Origin: Parapristionchus giblindavisi
Taxonomy: Eukaryota; Nematoda; Chromadorea; Rhabditida; Diplogasteridae
Length of the DNA stretch: 64,000 nucleotides
Direction of reading: 5' to 3'
Assembly (NCBI GenBank): GCA_943737045.1
Contig: CALSFV010000316.1
Coordinates: forward strand, 124,001-188,000
Below are positions 22,118 to 33,393 of this stretch, piece after piece. The notes under the pieces were generated by a model. The model was not told where the DNA came from, did not search any database, and saw nothing but the letters and a program-made list of their open reading frames with translations. Both the position numbers and the translations under genes were made by a program. Position 1 is the first letter of the stretch. Each line of letters begins with the position of its first letter.

Positions 22118-25113
22118 GCGCCGGCGGCACACAGCGTTGGGCTCGCAGCGCCGGCAAGTCTGTGGCGATGGAGATGTGTCTGACGGGCGAGAGAATGGGA
22201 GCCAAGAAGGCCAAAGAGGTAGGTGCATATGGTGGTTTCCTTCGCCATTTATTTCCGTATCACTGTCCCCAAGGAATTAGAGACTAATGTGAAGGCAGTG
22301 TGACGTGATATCACTGGGTGATTTTTTATTGCAAAATTGAAATTGTAGACATTGAGAGAATAGCTTTCGAAATTTTTTCGGGCCCCTTTGAACCGCGAAT
22401 CTAGGATATTGCAGGACCCCTTAAATTGCAAAAAAAAAATACAATAAAAGTTTTCCACAAAAACTTTTTTGCTTGACCCCTTTGGTGTGTTTTGGGACCC
22501 ATACTGGCTACACCATATATTTTCGGCCCCCTCACAGTATTTTTACATAGCGGGTCAGTTTTTTTTAAAATGAAACTTTACAGGGTGGGGATTAATTATG
22601 GTGACACCATAAAAAACGGAATATCTCTTTTCAAAAAAATCGAGTTCCGTTCAAATGCATACCAAATAATCTTCAAACATCTGGGAATACAATAAAACAA
22701 TCATTGCCCGATTCTGCCTTCATTGGGCTGGATGACGTCCTTGAGACGGGAGGCGGACGGATCTCTAATTGTACGCGGGTAGGGCAGACCCTCATGATCG
22801 TGTTCTCCGATCAGAAGCTGTTCATCGTTCAAGCCACCTATAACCCCCAGAGTCACCGAATGCTTACTACGGACTCCAAGGCCGCTAATTACAATGGTGG
22901 GATTGTTCATACCACCTCCAAACCCCTAAAAACTAAAGCTTTTGGCAGGGATTTTCGCCGCCGTAAAGTTTTTGCGATTCCGGGCGCCAAGATCAACAAG
23001 GAGTGCCTAGGGGAGATAGTCAAGGACGCATAGCTCCCCTGGAGCCGTTCCCACTTCGGAAACTGCTCGTGGACATCCGGTCAGGATGGAACACCAATTT
23101 ATAAGGCAAAGATCGTCAAGGCGTGGTGAAAGGAGCAGTTTTCCGAATTAATCCGAGGAGATTATTGGCAGCCTCCTAGCCCGATCTCAGCCTCAGGTAT
23201 ACACAGCCAGGGGCACCTTGGAGGATAGGTCCTGTACTACTCCTCACCCAAAGCTGGAGTCCCTGAAGAAATCCTTGGAGAATGAGCGATCGAAGATGAA
23301 CACCACCTACCTGCGTACAGTGAGAGAGTCGTACCCCTCCCGTCTCAAGGACGTCATCCAGCCCAATGAAGGCAGAATCAGGCAATGATTGTTTTATTGT
23401 ATTCCCAGATGTTTAAAGATTATTTGGTATACATTTGAACGGAACTCGATCTTTTTCAGAAAAGTTATTCAGTTTTTATGGTGTCACCATAATTAATCCC
23501 CACCCTGTAGTGTTTCGAACGGCTAGAGCAGCTTGTATTGGATCATCATTGTTTCAAAGAGATATGTGCTATGGTCGTGACGCAAAATCACCGGGTCGCG
23601 AAATGAGAGAACTGAATATTTAGAGCTAGTTTGAAACTATTGTGGTAATTACTTCTGGTAGATAATAATAATATTTATACGTATTCATGAATAAACAATG
23701 AAACATGTTATCAAAGAAGAAGAAATGAAATGTATCGATCATGAAGATGGTAATGCTAATAATAATAATGAATTGCTCACGGTTTAAAGAATAGAATAAT
23801 GGAATCTTTGGAATAATAGAGACGAAACTTAATTTGTTAGGAAACTCTATTTGATTGCTAGGTTGTACCAAAAGTCTTGCCGCTCTAGGAAAGAAGCTGT
23901 AATGTCTATAATTATATCTGGATCCGGGGTTGTTAAAGTTGAGTCTGTTTCGTGTGATATTGGGGCGGAAATAGTGGGATTTTTTTATTGGAGATTTTAT
24001 ATTTTCCTCGAAGTAGGTTCATGGCTGTCCTCTTTTATTGAAATGATTATCGATTGAATATGTCCGGAATGATGTGTCGATTGCTATCAGATTCATCCAT
24101 GGGCACCATTAATTTTTTTGTTTATCTGGCAGGTCTCAAGACTTTTTTAAAAATTTTCTATCTTTGTTTGTTTCCTCAGAGGTTGCTCTTCATTTGATTA
24201 TTTTGAGGGAAATAGTGTTGGTAACTTCCGAAGAAATTGTACTTAGGCAGGCAGATCACAGAATTTTTGAAAATAATATATTTAATAAATATAAAATTTG
24301 TCTAGAATGATATCTTGATTGATCAGATTTATTCATGGCCACCATCTAGAAAAAAAATTGTATATTTGGCAGGTGTCTGATTTTAATTTTCGGATTTTGT
24401 TCTTTGTATAGAGGTCCTTTATTTTGATGGAAAAAGTGTTAATAACTACAAAAAATATGAAGTGTTCTTTGGCAGCCAGATCGCAGAGTTTTTGAAATAA
24501 TTTAAATATATAATAATAAAATATTCATTTCACTCAGGTCGGCCTCGTTTCGAAGGTGTTCCCCGCGGCTGAGGTCGTGCCAGAGGCTATCAAGCTGGGA
24601 GAGAAGAGCGCCGCCCAGTCACCCCTCATCGCCCAGATGTGCAAGGTATATTTTTTAGTTGTGTGAAACCAGAATTCAATGGGATAAGTCAACTTAGGAA
24701 TTGTAATATTTGCTAATCGATAATAGTAGGACAGTACTACCGATGGTCAGCGCTCAGTTAGCTTTATGTCAATCAATAATCATCAGTCAATAAAAATATA
24801 CAACAATTGTCTATTCCTATACAGGAATAAATGATTTGATGATTTATTTCATTTGAAAATAATCAATAATCGAGTAATCAATCAATAATGGAAGTTTGAA
24901 AAATCAATAATAAGTAATCAATCAATAATCCCTTCTCAGGAAGCAGTTAACCGCGCGTACGAGACAACTCTTCACGAGGGTCTCAACATTGAGCGTCGTC
25001 TCTTCCGTGCCACCTTTGCGACAAAGGACAGAAAGGAGGGCATGACTGCATTTGCTGAGAAGAGAAAGCCCGCTTGGAAGGGAGAGTTGAGGCTCCGCCC
25101 ACTTATCGATTGA
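22118..25113 (+). pseudogene. ECHS1-type enoyl-CoA hydratase, last three exons (unit 3), stop codon lost
   Basis: Exons 22118-22218 ([33 protein letters not shown]), 24538-24645 ([20 protein letters not shown]) and 24940-25113. The first is the crotonase segment GAGGTQR...GK just after the second catalytic region. The upstream catalytic exons are absent, replaced by repeat sequence. The TAG that ends copy 1 is TTG here, so the frame runs on for eight residues (LRLRPLID) to TGA at 25111-25113. Splice sites are intact. The first intron holds a Tc1/mariner remnant (22581-23508). As in unit 1, this is a 3' gene fragment upstream of GPHR. Confidence 0.85.
22581..23508 (+). mobile_element. Decayed Tc1/mariner element with foldback ends
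   Basis: The ends CAGGGTGGGGATTAATTATG and complement are flanked by TA (22579-22580, 23509-23510). Plus-strand reading, with stops and shifts, gives transposase blocks in the right order: VFSDQKLFIVQATYNPQSHR (about 22,800), GAKINKECL and LPWSRSHF (about 22,985-23,050), a QDGTPIYKAKIVKAW block matching the mariner QDGAPAHKAK region (about 23,090-23,130), and LESLKKSLENERSK ... SYPSRLKDVIQPNEGRI near the C-terminus (about 23,250-23,385). The C-terminal coding end is also present inverted at the left end (22,705-22,770), so the element was rearranged into a partial foldback. It is not functional. Confidence 0.8.
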
Positions 25114-25857
25114 TTAGCTCCGCCTATTTATCGATTGATTAGTTCCTCTCACTGTTCCAGATCTACCTAATGTTTCCCCATGATATCTGCCACATAGTTT
25201 TCCACGTTTACAGGTCTTTTTTGTTCTCTCGTGCATGTAAATTATTGTTAGTACTGTAGTTGAGATAAATATTGATTATTTAACCGAGTGTTGTCGATTC
25301 AAATACATGTTAGGAACGTGCGTGATATCTGAAAGGGGGGTACGGTAGGATTTGAATGTTGAATGGAAAAGAGAATATTGGTTGATCGTATTGATTACGG
25401 TAGAGTTTTGATTGGTCTATGAATCGGCTATATTATTGAATCTTTGATGATTGATTATTATTTTGGATTGTTGTTTGAATCTGTGAATATCTATTATTTC
25501 CTTCGATTATTGATTGAATCTATGATTATCGATTATTGACTGAATCGGTGATTATTGATTATTCCCTTCGATTATTGATTGATTACAGGATGATGGATGG
25601 GGTGATATCCCAAGATGTCATCATCGTTCTCATCTCCGTCGCTCTGTTCTTCATCTGTGGATGGCTCTTCTTCATGAAACAACTCTTCAGGAACTATGAG
25701 GTATACACAAATTCAAATTCAAATACTGTATCCATATATACTGTATACTATACTGTATCCACGGTTATTTATGGTGTAACTGTACCCAAGATCTGGTATA
25801 TATCCAGTGGGGTTTGAGGTATATTGTAGTCAGGGAACATGAGGCATGCACTGTATT

Positions 25858-25966
25858 GCACCGTTACATTCGCCTTACGTGTCTACGCCGTATCCCCCTT
25901 CGCCGCGTCGGAGAGGAGGCGGAGGGGGTTACGGCGTAGGCACGAATGGCAAATGTAACGGTGCAT
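25858..25966. mobile_element. Hairpin MITE (TGCACCGTTACATT ends)
   Basis: TGCACCGTTACATTCGCC ... GGCAAATGTAACGGTGCA, with inner arms TCTACGCCGTATCCCC and GGGGTTACGGCGTAGG. It lies in GPHR copy 3 intron 1 and is absent from copy 1 at the matching position (about 6,245). Related to 11461-11553 and 59999-60097. Confidence 0.75.
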
Positions 25967-26110
25967 ATACTACAGGATCGGTGAGGTAAACTGTAGTTAG
26001 AGTAAGTATTTCGGTACCAAATGTCAAGGCCTTATCTGGATAGCACGCTTTAATTTATATATTTTATCAACGTGCGCATGCACGAAACGAAACACATGAA
26101 TATGACGAGC

Positions 26111-26187
26111 GAAAATTGTGTAAAAAATTGTGTAAAAAATTGAGTAAAAAATTATGTAAAAAATTGTGTAAAATTGTGTAAAAATTG
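26111..26187 (+). repeat. 16-bp tandem repeat in GPHR copy 3 intron 1
   Basis: About five units of AAAATTGTGTAAAAA with small changes; no counterpart in copy 1. Confidence 0.7.
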
Positions 26188-27523
26188 AAGTATATTCGAG
26201 ATTCGTAGGAGGGCGGTAAGGGTGAGATCTCAAGGGTGGAAAGGGGGATTTATTTATTATCATAGCTAATTTATCGATGGAATGTTATGATTACCGAGTT
26301 TTCCAGGTGCACAATCGTATAGCCCAACTGTTATTCTCTATCACATTCCCCCTTCTCAGGTGTCATGTTCGAGCTGATCATCTTCGAAATCCTTGCCATT
26401 CTCGAACCAGGGTAGGCCATATTTTTTTCTTATTTTATCGATCGATTTCCTTCCCTTTAACGACGAGAACGTGGATTGGTCTATATGACCAGTTGGATGC
26501 TTTTTTTAGATAATTTGAAGAGGAATTTTGTAATATTGCTGACAGTTTGTCACCAAACAAATCTTTAGATAATGTTGTATTGATTAATCGATTAGGAGTA
26601 CCAGCGATTACCGTATCCCAATCCTTGTCTACAGTACTAGCGACTCACTATTGAGTATTGATTTGTTTTAAAATTAGTTTAAAATTGTTCTATTTTGAAT
26701 TGCGAAATCATGTGATTTCCTCAATCTCCCCAGTTGAATCCGTGGCTTGCATATGTTTATTAATTTGACGGAGTGTTTAGTAAAGCGATTCGGTCGTGGT
26801 TGAAATTAGAAGCCTACTAATCACTGACTATGCAGCCTATGAAAAAAGTCTTTTATTTTCGTATTGTTATGATTATTATTAATTAATAAATTAATAGATT
26901 ATGAATATTTCTATTTATGGATTGTGAATATTATCGATTACCTTATCCAAATCCCTGTTCACAGTACAAGCGATTCACTATTGATTATTGATTTGTTTTA
27001 AAATTAGTTAAAACTGTTATTTTTTCATCAGTGGAATCATGTGATTTCCTCAATTTTCCCAGTTGAATCCGTGTCTCGCACGTGTTTATTAGTTTGAAGG
27101 AATATTTAGTGCACTGATAAGCTAGCTGGAAGTCTATGAACAGTATTTTATATTAGTTTTTTAATCAATTATGAATATTATCGATTACCGTATTCCAGAT
27201 CTCGTCTACTGTACTGGCGACTCGGTCTGTACAGTATCCTCTTCACTCTTATCGTCGCTCTTCCACTCTACGTCGCCTACACTCTGCTCAGCTCCATATC
27301 ATTTGGTTCGTCTCAATCAATCGATAAACAGGGATTATCGATCGATTACGGTAGCTATTGATTATCGATTGATTACGGCAGCTATTGATTATCGATTGAT
27401 TACGGTAACTGTAGATTACAGTATGGCGTATTGAGATAGAATGGGGAGTTATTTTATAATAGATACCAACTCTGACCTAGCAATAGTGCGTGCGTCGATA
27501 GTTCTCACGTTAAAAGGAAGATC

Positions 27524-27622
27524 CGAGCTAATATGAAACTCTCTGCTCTGGGAATGCGCTCTCGCTTTGTTTGTCTACGTGAGAGTGTAGCCAGAGCGGA
27601 GGTTAATAATAGCTCGGGGTGT
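27524..27622. mobile_element. Palindromic MITE (CCGAGCTAATATGAAACT)
   Basis: Member of the 829-927 family, in intron 3 of GPHR copy 3; ends in AATAGCTCGGGG. The remaining intron sequence (27,306-27,523 and 27,623-28,131) shows only tandem TTATCGATTGATTACGG units near 27,340-27,420. Confidence 0.65.
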
Positions 27623-28168
27623 GCGTGTAATTCTTTTCGGCCCTCGACATTCATGTTTTGTATAATCTATAATCAGTGGTATTTCGATAGTTTGATGATA
27701 GTTGATTACGGGCATATGCACAATAATGCAATGTAGAAGACTATGAGAGAACCTGACAAAATCGATTTCTGATCTTTGATCTTTGAATTACCACATAAAA
27801 GTCGAAAAATTAACTCCGTCAATTTTCATGTAGAAAAAAATAATACTCTTTCAGTTTTGAGTAGATTGAGAAAATTTGTGAATTAATATTTTGCGATCTT
27901 TTTGAGCTTTTTTTTAGTTTTCATACATTTCAAAACAGAGAGCATTGAAAAAATTTTTATCGTGCTCCTCGTGAAATTTCATCATACTTTACATAGACCC
28001 GACTCACCTCAAACAGCAAGTTTCCGGAAAACCGACCCGGACTTTAGTGCGTGAGATTGGAGCGTTGTCGTGTAGAGCGTGTTTTACAAATGCGTGAATA
28101 CAAATAAATAAAAATAGAAATAAATAAATAACTTCTTCTGGAAACTCGGCGATCCCTTTCCCATCCTA

Positions 28169-29545
28169 TTTAATTTAATTTAATTTATCATACATCAATA
28201 AGATGCGACAACATTTGAAATAACAGATGAATAGAGCTTGTGGGATAGATTATCGGGGAGGGGAAGTGCAGCTCAGAAAAGACTCTGTATCAAAGATCAA
28301 ACGGCGATCAATGACAGGTTAGGTTGGCAAGGCCTAGCGGTGGAGAGGTCCGCAATGATTCAATATATATCGGATTGAATCGAGAGAGTCTAGAATGAGG
28401 GCACTAAAGAGGGGTAATTGTGATTCCTAATTTCTCAATAAGATCTTGGGAGGAAAGCAATTTAGCTTTGATAACGGAAGTGGTACATGCTATGGTGGAT
28501 GAATCAATAATACAATATAATTTAATCAGAAAACGAGCAACTCTAACAGAGAAAGATGATCTAAGATTTTCTCGTCTAGCGAGAGGAATATGGAAAGCAA
28601 AGCAAGATACACGACCAAATGTGGGTTTAAATACAAAGAAATGACTAGCTGGCAAATCTATTTGACAACGAAGGATCTTAAGAGCATAAATAATATCTAT
28701 TACTGTTCTTCTGTGGTACAGAGTTGGGAGAGAATACAAGGACAATCTAGCGGGGTATGAGGGAGGGAAACGAGGGAAACCAACAATACGATTACAGCGG
28801 TAAAATAAAAGACGAGTAAAAAGATGTGATATATTTTCTAATTTACGAACAAGACCTTTGGACGATGGGGACCACACAGGGGAAGCATATTCAACTATGG
28901 GAAGAATATAACATTTAAAAGCATGAATATACACATCGGGTTTGGTACAAGAGATCGAGCGGAATAGTAAATATACTAATGACGTGGCTTTCTTAGAGAT
29001 AATAGAAATGTGTGATGAAAAATTGAGGAGAGGATCAAGAAAGACTCCAAGGTCACGAATAGACTGAGAAGAAGGTAGAAGATGAGAATGAATGGAGTAA
29101 GGAAGAGATGGGTTATTTTTGCCTATATATAGTACAGTGCATTTTTTTTGAGCAACTGTTAACTGCCATTTTTTGCAGTAATCTAATACAGATGAAATCC
29201 CTTGCGAAAGTTGGAGATGAGAAGTCATAGGTTGTGTGTGACTATAAGTAGAAAACAATTTGATGTCATCAGCAAAAAGACGAATGCCCACTAAAGGAAG
29301 AGTGTCTATAACCCTGGGTAGTTCCGAAAGATAGATTAAAAATAACAATGGCCCTAAAACTGTACCTTGAGGAACTCCAGATGTAACCTCCCTCTCGGCG
29401 GAGAGGGAGTTATCGAGACGCACTCTAAAACTTCTATTATCTAAAAATGAATTAAACCATGTCAAAAGATTACGTCTGATTCCGACAGACTCCAACTTGA
29501 ATAGGAGTTTTGAGTGAGAAACGGAATCAAAAGCCTTAGCAAGAT
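28169..29545 (-). mobile_element. 5'-truncated LINE inside GPHR copy 3 exon 4
   Basis: The minus-strand frame (about 29545 to 28404) encodes the reverse transcriptase from motif A onward: AKAFDSVSHSKLLFKLESVG, then SGVPQGTVLGPLLFLIYLSE, then the catalytic FADDIKLF, followed by the C-terminal region of a Jockey/CR1-type ORF2 with no RNase H. The 3' end is at the left with an (ATTTA)n tail near 28,169-28,190. The insertion falls between CCCATCCT and ATCGCCCA of the exon; at most 2 bp (AT) are shared, so no clear target duplication. It belongs to a different subfamily from 34558-38680 (many differences), and its reading frame is still open. Confidence 0.88.
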
Positions 29546-30124
29546 ATCGCCCAACACGGTATATTTTATATATAACTGACCATACGTGGGTAGGCATTGC
29601 CGCAGAAAATGAAATTGGGGGGTCGGACGCAAAAAATGGAGCATTTATACGTCATTTTGAGTGATTTTTTTGTGGAAAATCGGGGGGGGGGGGGGGTGTA
29701 TTGCCGCTAGCGGCAGTGGTGCTCACGTATGTAACTGACATGATCTATGATTTATTAAACATTATAATATTGGTTGTTGATTACAATGGAAAAGGAAGAC
29801 GAGAAGATATCTCATTTGGGACAAAAATTTGCATCGAAAAACCTGAATGTGGCATCTATTTCTCCGATATTGTGTACTGTAGATCGGTAGAGGATTCTGC
29901 TTGGTATATACAGTATACCTCCATCCGTATCCGTCATTTAGGCATCTTCACGATAGAGCAAGCTATTTCGCGGATCGGCGTCTTCGGGGTCACTGTAATG
30001 GCGGTACTCTCCGGTTTCGGTGCGGTCAACGCGCCCTACACGTGCATGTCCATATTCATGAGGAAGGTAATCGGAATCGAGTAATAAGTGACTGCTGTTA
30101 AAGTGACACTCCGTGCCAATTTTA

Positions 30125-30227
30125 ACACCGCGAGCTAATCTGAAACTACGTTCTGGTCACACTCTATCGCTCACTTTGTCTGCGAAAGAGCGTTGCCAGG
30201 GCGGAGAGTAAAATTAGCTTGTGGTGG
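30125..30227. mobile_element. Palindromic MITE, orthologous to 15984-16084
   Basis: Same insertion and position as in GPHR copy 2 intron 5, indicating that units 2 and 3 share a more recent ancestor with each other than with unit 1. Confidence 0.65.
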
Positions 30228-32624
30228 GGGTGTCGGGATCCCTTTGAAAATGGCTGGAAGAGCCGTCGCGGGGGCGAGCGGCGTCAATAACCGCGATACT
30301 GCGAAGCTATAGGGACCATTGACAATCCTGAGAGATGGATCGTTATTTCCCTCAACTTCGGCACCGTCAAAATGAGAATACAACGGAACCACACCACACC
30401 ATGTTCGGAATGACCAACAACTATCTGAATTAGCAAGAGCTATCCAAGGACACCAAGGTGAAGCTCATCAGCATGGTGGAACCAATAACAATCCTTCCCA
30501 TAATGCCCATATAATCTTCTGGGGAAAAGCTGGATGTATTATCACTGTTTGAAGTTAATGTGTCTCATAGAGAGTGCGCTGCGCGGATCTACCGGCTCCT
30601 ACCCCGATTTGATGATATCCTAGAAACGGCGGGTGTATTGTTTTGAATCGCCAGATTGAGATTGATCTTTGATCTTTCATCTAACATTATTGATCGATTG
30701 GCTGCAGGTAGATCAGACGTCGATACTGCAAATGGAGAAGTTGGTGCAGACGATGGAGATGATCGTGTCGAAGAAGCGAAGACTGGCACAACACGAGAGT
30801 GATGTCTCCATGTCGGCCTTCAGTAGAGGTACGGTAGGAAGCTGGAGTACGGTAGAGGTACGGTAGGAATCTAGAGTACGGTAGAGGTACAGTAGGAATT
30901 TAGAGTACGGTACTGTGAGATTAGAGTGCTGTAGTGTGATTGGTGGAGGTACGGTAGGTGTGGGAGAGTGGGTGGAATTATACTGTATAGTGAGGTATGG
31001 TAGTTTGTTTAGTAGAGTGCGTCGTTGGGTTACATTAGTGAGGGGTAGGTGTCGAGTGGTTAGGTTGAGAGAGATCAAAGATCAATATACCGTAATCCTA
31101 TTCTCCCCTGATTCAGGATCAAATGGCACTATACCCTCCAGATTTTTATACCGTAACCCCTGATTCAGGCGCGGACGAGAGCGTGGGTCTTCTGAATCGT
31201 CTCTGGGGTACGGTATCCTCTCCGGTGACATCGATCACGACCCACGATCACATGAGACAACTGCGTAGTGAGATCGCTCCCCTGGAGGAGCTATCGCGAC
31301 ATCTCTTCCTCGAGGTCGTCGAACTGCGAAATATGAAGGTACCGGACTCATCTTTGATCTAATTCAGCCCCTTTTGAGCATTGATTATGATGCGAAGGTA
31401 ATATAATGGTATTGTAGGATATTCATAACATTCGTAGGGATTAATCGCTTCTGGGAAGCCTTGTATGCATATGTGGGGGCAATAAAACATAGATGTAACT
31501 GGTTGAATTTGGAAGAACATCAGGAGAATCAAACATCTCAAAATGCGTTTGCTATTTTGATATGGGTTTGAGTTATAAAATGCGCCGCGGCTTCCTCGAT
31601 ATAATCAATAGTTCAATCTAAGAAATCAATATTCAGATTTAAAAAATCGATATTCAGGATCGAATCGATTACTCGAAGACGTGGATGGGGAAGTACTTCA
31701 ATGTTCTCGGCCACTTCTTCTCCATCTATTGCATCTGGAAGATATTCATATCTAGGGTATCGATTATTGATTGCCTAATGTAGTCCATAGCTTACTGTAA
31801 TCGTTTGATCAATCGATATAGCTACAGTATCCATTAATCGCTGGACCAATCGATCAATTAATCAATATTTAGGTGAATATCGTATTCGATAGAGTGGGCA
31901 AGGTGGATCTCGTAACGAAGAGCATGGAGATTGCGGTGCACTGGATGGGAATCGATATTGATGTGAGTAGGATTGATCTTTGATCTTTGATCTTCTAACT
32001 TTGATCTTTGATCTCTAACCTTTTCATGTTCGCTTCTGGTCGCAGCACATCTCATTCCTGTTAGTCGGTGTGATTGTAGTCACATCTATAGGTAATCGAT
32101 TATCTAATTACAGTAATCCCTGATTATTGATTGATTCTTCACTTACTGTAATTTCATCCTTCCAGAGGTCTTCTGATAACGTTGACCAAGTTCTTCTACG
32201 CGATCTCGTCGAGCAAGAGTTCGAACACGATCGTACTGTTGCTCGCCCAGATTATGGTGGGTTACGGTTGTTATCGATTGATTTATCGATTGATTGAGTG
32301 TAATTTGTAGTTTGATCTCATGAAATCACCCATTGCAGGGAATGTACTTTGTCTCGAGTGTGCTGCTCATGCGAATGAATGTGCCTCTCGAATATCGGTT
32401 TGTAGTTTGAACTTTGATCTTTGAACTTCGAGTGTCTTTTAAACTTTGACTATTTGATTTATTATTGTTTTATCTTTGATCTTTTCAGGTTAATCATAAC
32501 GGAGGTACTGGGCGACTTGCAGTTCAACTTCTACCATCGATGGTTCGATGTCATCTTCTTGATATCGGCCCTCTCATCCATTCTCTTCGTTTATCTGGCC
32601 CATATGAAGTCACCCATTCATTAG

Positions 32625-33090
32625 ACCCTGTTTGTCATTCTGTCATTATGTATGTCTGTCAGTCGTCTTGTCTGTCTGTCAGACCATAACTTATGCCATA
32701 TCGTGTCTGTCATTTTGTTAATTATTGATTGATTGTTAAGGGTAGATCAACAAAACGAATTTATCGCATGTAATTGTGTACATTTGAAAGAAAAAACACT
32801 TTTTTGATCGCTTGCTCGACACTAATCTTATTATTATTATTAATGTTATTATTATTTTCGTTTCATGCAAGCATTATTATGGGCAATTTCTCTGTGATAA
32901 CGATACAATATGAGATATAACGTATTATTATTATCATTATTATTATATTCTGAAAAGGAGAAAAAGTGTAAAATTCGATGCCTCGCTCTCTAGATGTCAT
33001 CCAGTCCCAATTAGAGCTAGATTTTGGCACTTTTTCTCGTTTCGAAGGTATAATAATAGTTACAATAATAATACTTTATTATAAACTAAA
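32625..33090 (+). repeat. GPHR 3'-flank repeat, copy 4 (short)
   Basis: It follows GPHR copy 3 and matches the start of 14077-15255, breaking off near 33,060-33,090 at the ATAATAATACTTTATTATAA string. From 33,090 to 33,393 I see only AT-rich sequence with an unsupported 89-residue frame. Confidence 0.75.
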
Positions 33091-33393
33091 TAAGGAGTTC
33101 AGAAAAGATTTGGATAGATACCAGAAAATCATAAAACGGAAAATAATCGATAGCGAAGATTGTAATAAGTTCTTTCGTGCTCAAATAAAGAGAAAGGAGT
33201 TGAGGGACTTAATGACAAAAATGGCCTTCACATTATGGTTGACTTAGGCAAAGCTAACCTTGCAAATGCGTTTGCGGGTGTGTTTGCTGTTGATAATGGC
33301 CACAAATTGCGAGGTGATTTGAATAATAACTATGCTAATATATTAAAGAAACATAATATACACAACAAAAATAAATGATCACGAACAGAATCA

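Larger units (their letters stand above)
25590..32624 (+). pseudogene. GPHR copy 3, multiply disrupted
   Basis: Exons by homology: 25590-25700, 26307-26411, 27199-27305, 28132-28167 plus 29546-29558 (exon 4 remnants), 29942-30066, 30708-30828, 31169-31338, 31658-31756, 31873-31962, 32028-32091, 32166-32256, 32339-32397, 32489-32624. Lesions seen: an extra T in exon 2 (CCCTTCTCA versus CCCTCTCA in copy 1) shifts the frame; the first two thirds of exon 4 are deleted; a 1.4-kb LINE splits the rest; the exon 10 acceptor is CAT instead of CAG; one C is deleted at the end of exon 10. Exon 6 lacks one Lys codon in frame. The other exons remain close to copy 1. It therefore cannot encode a full-length GPHR. 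Confidence 0.9.
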
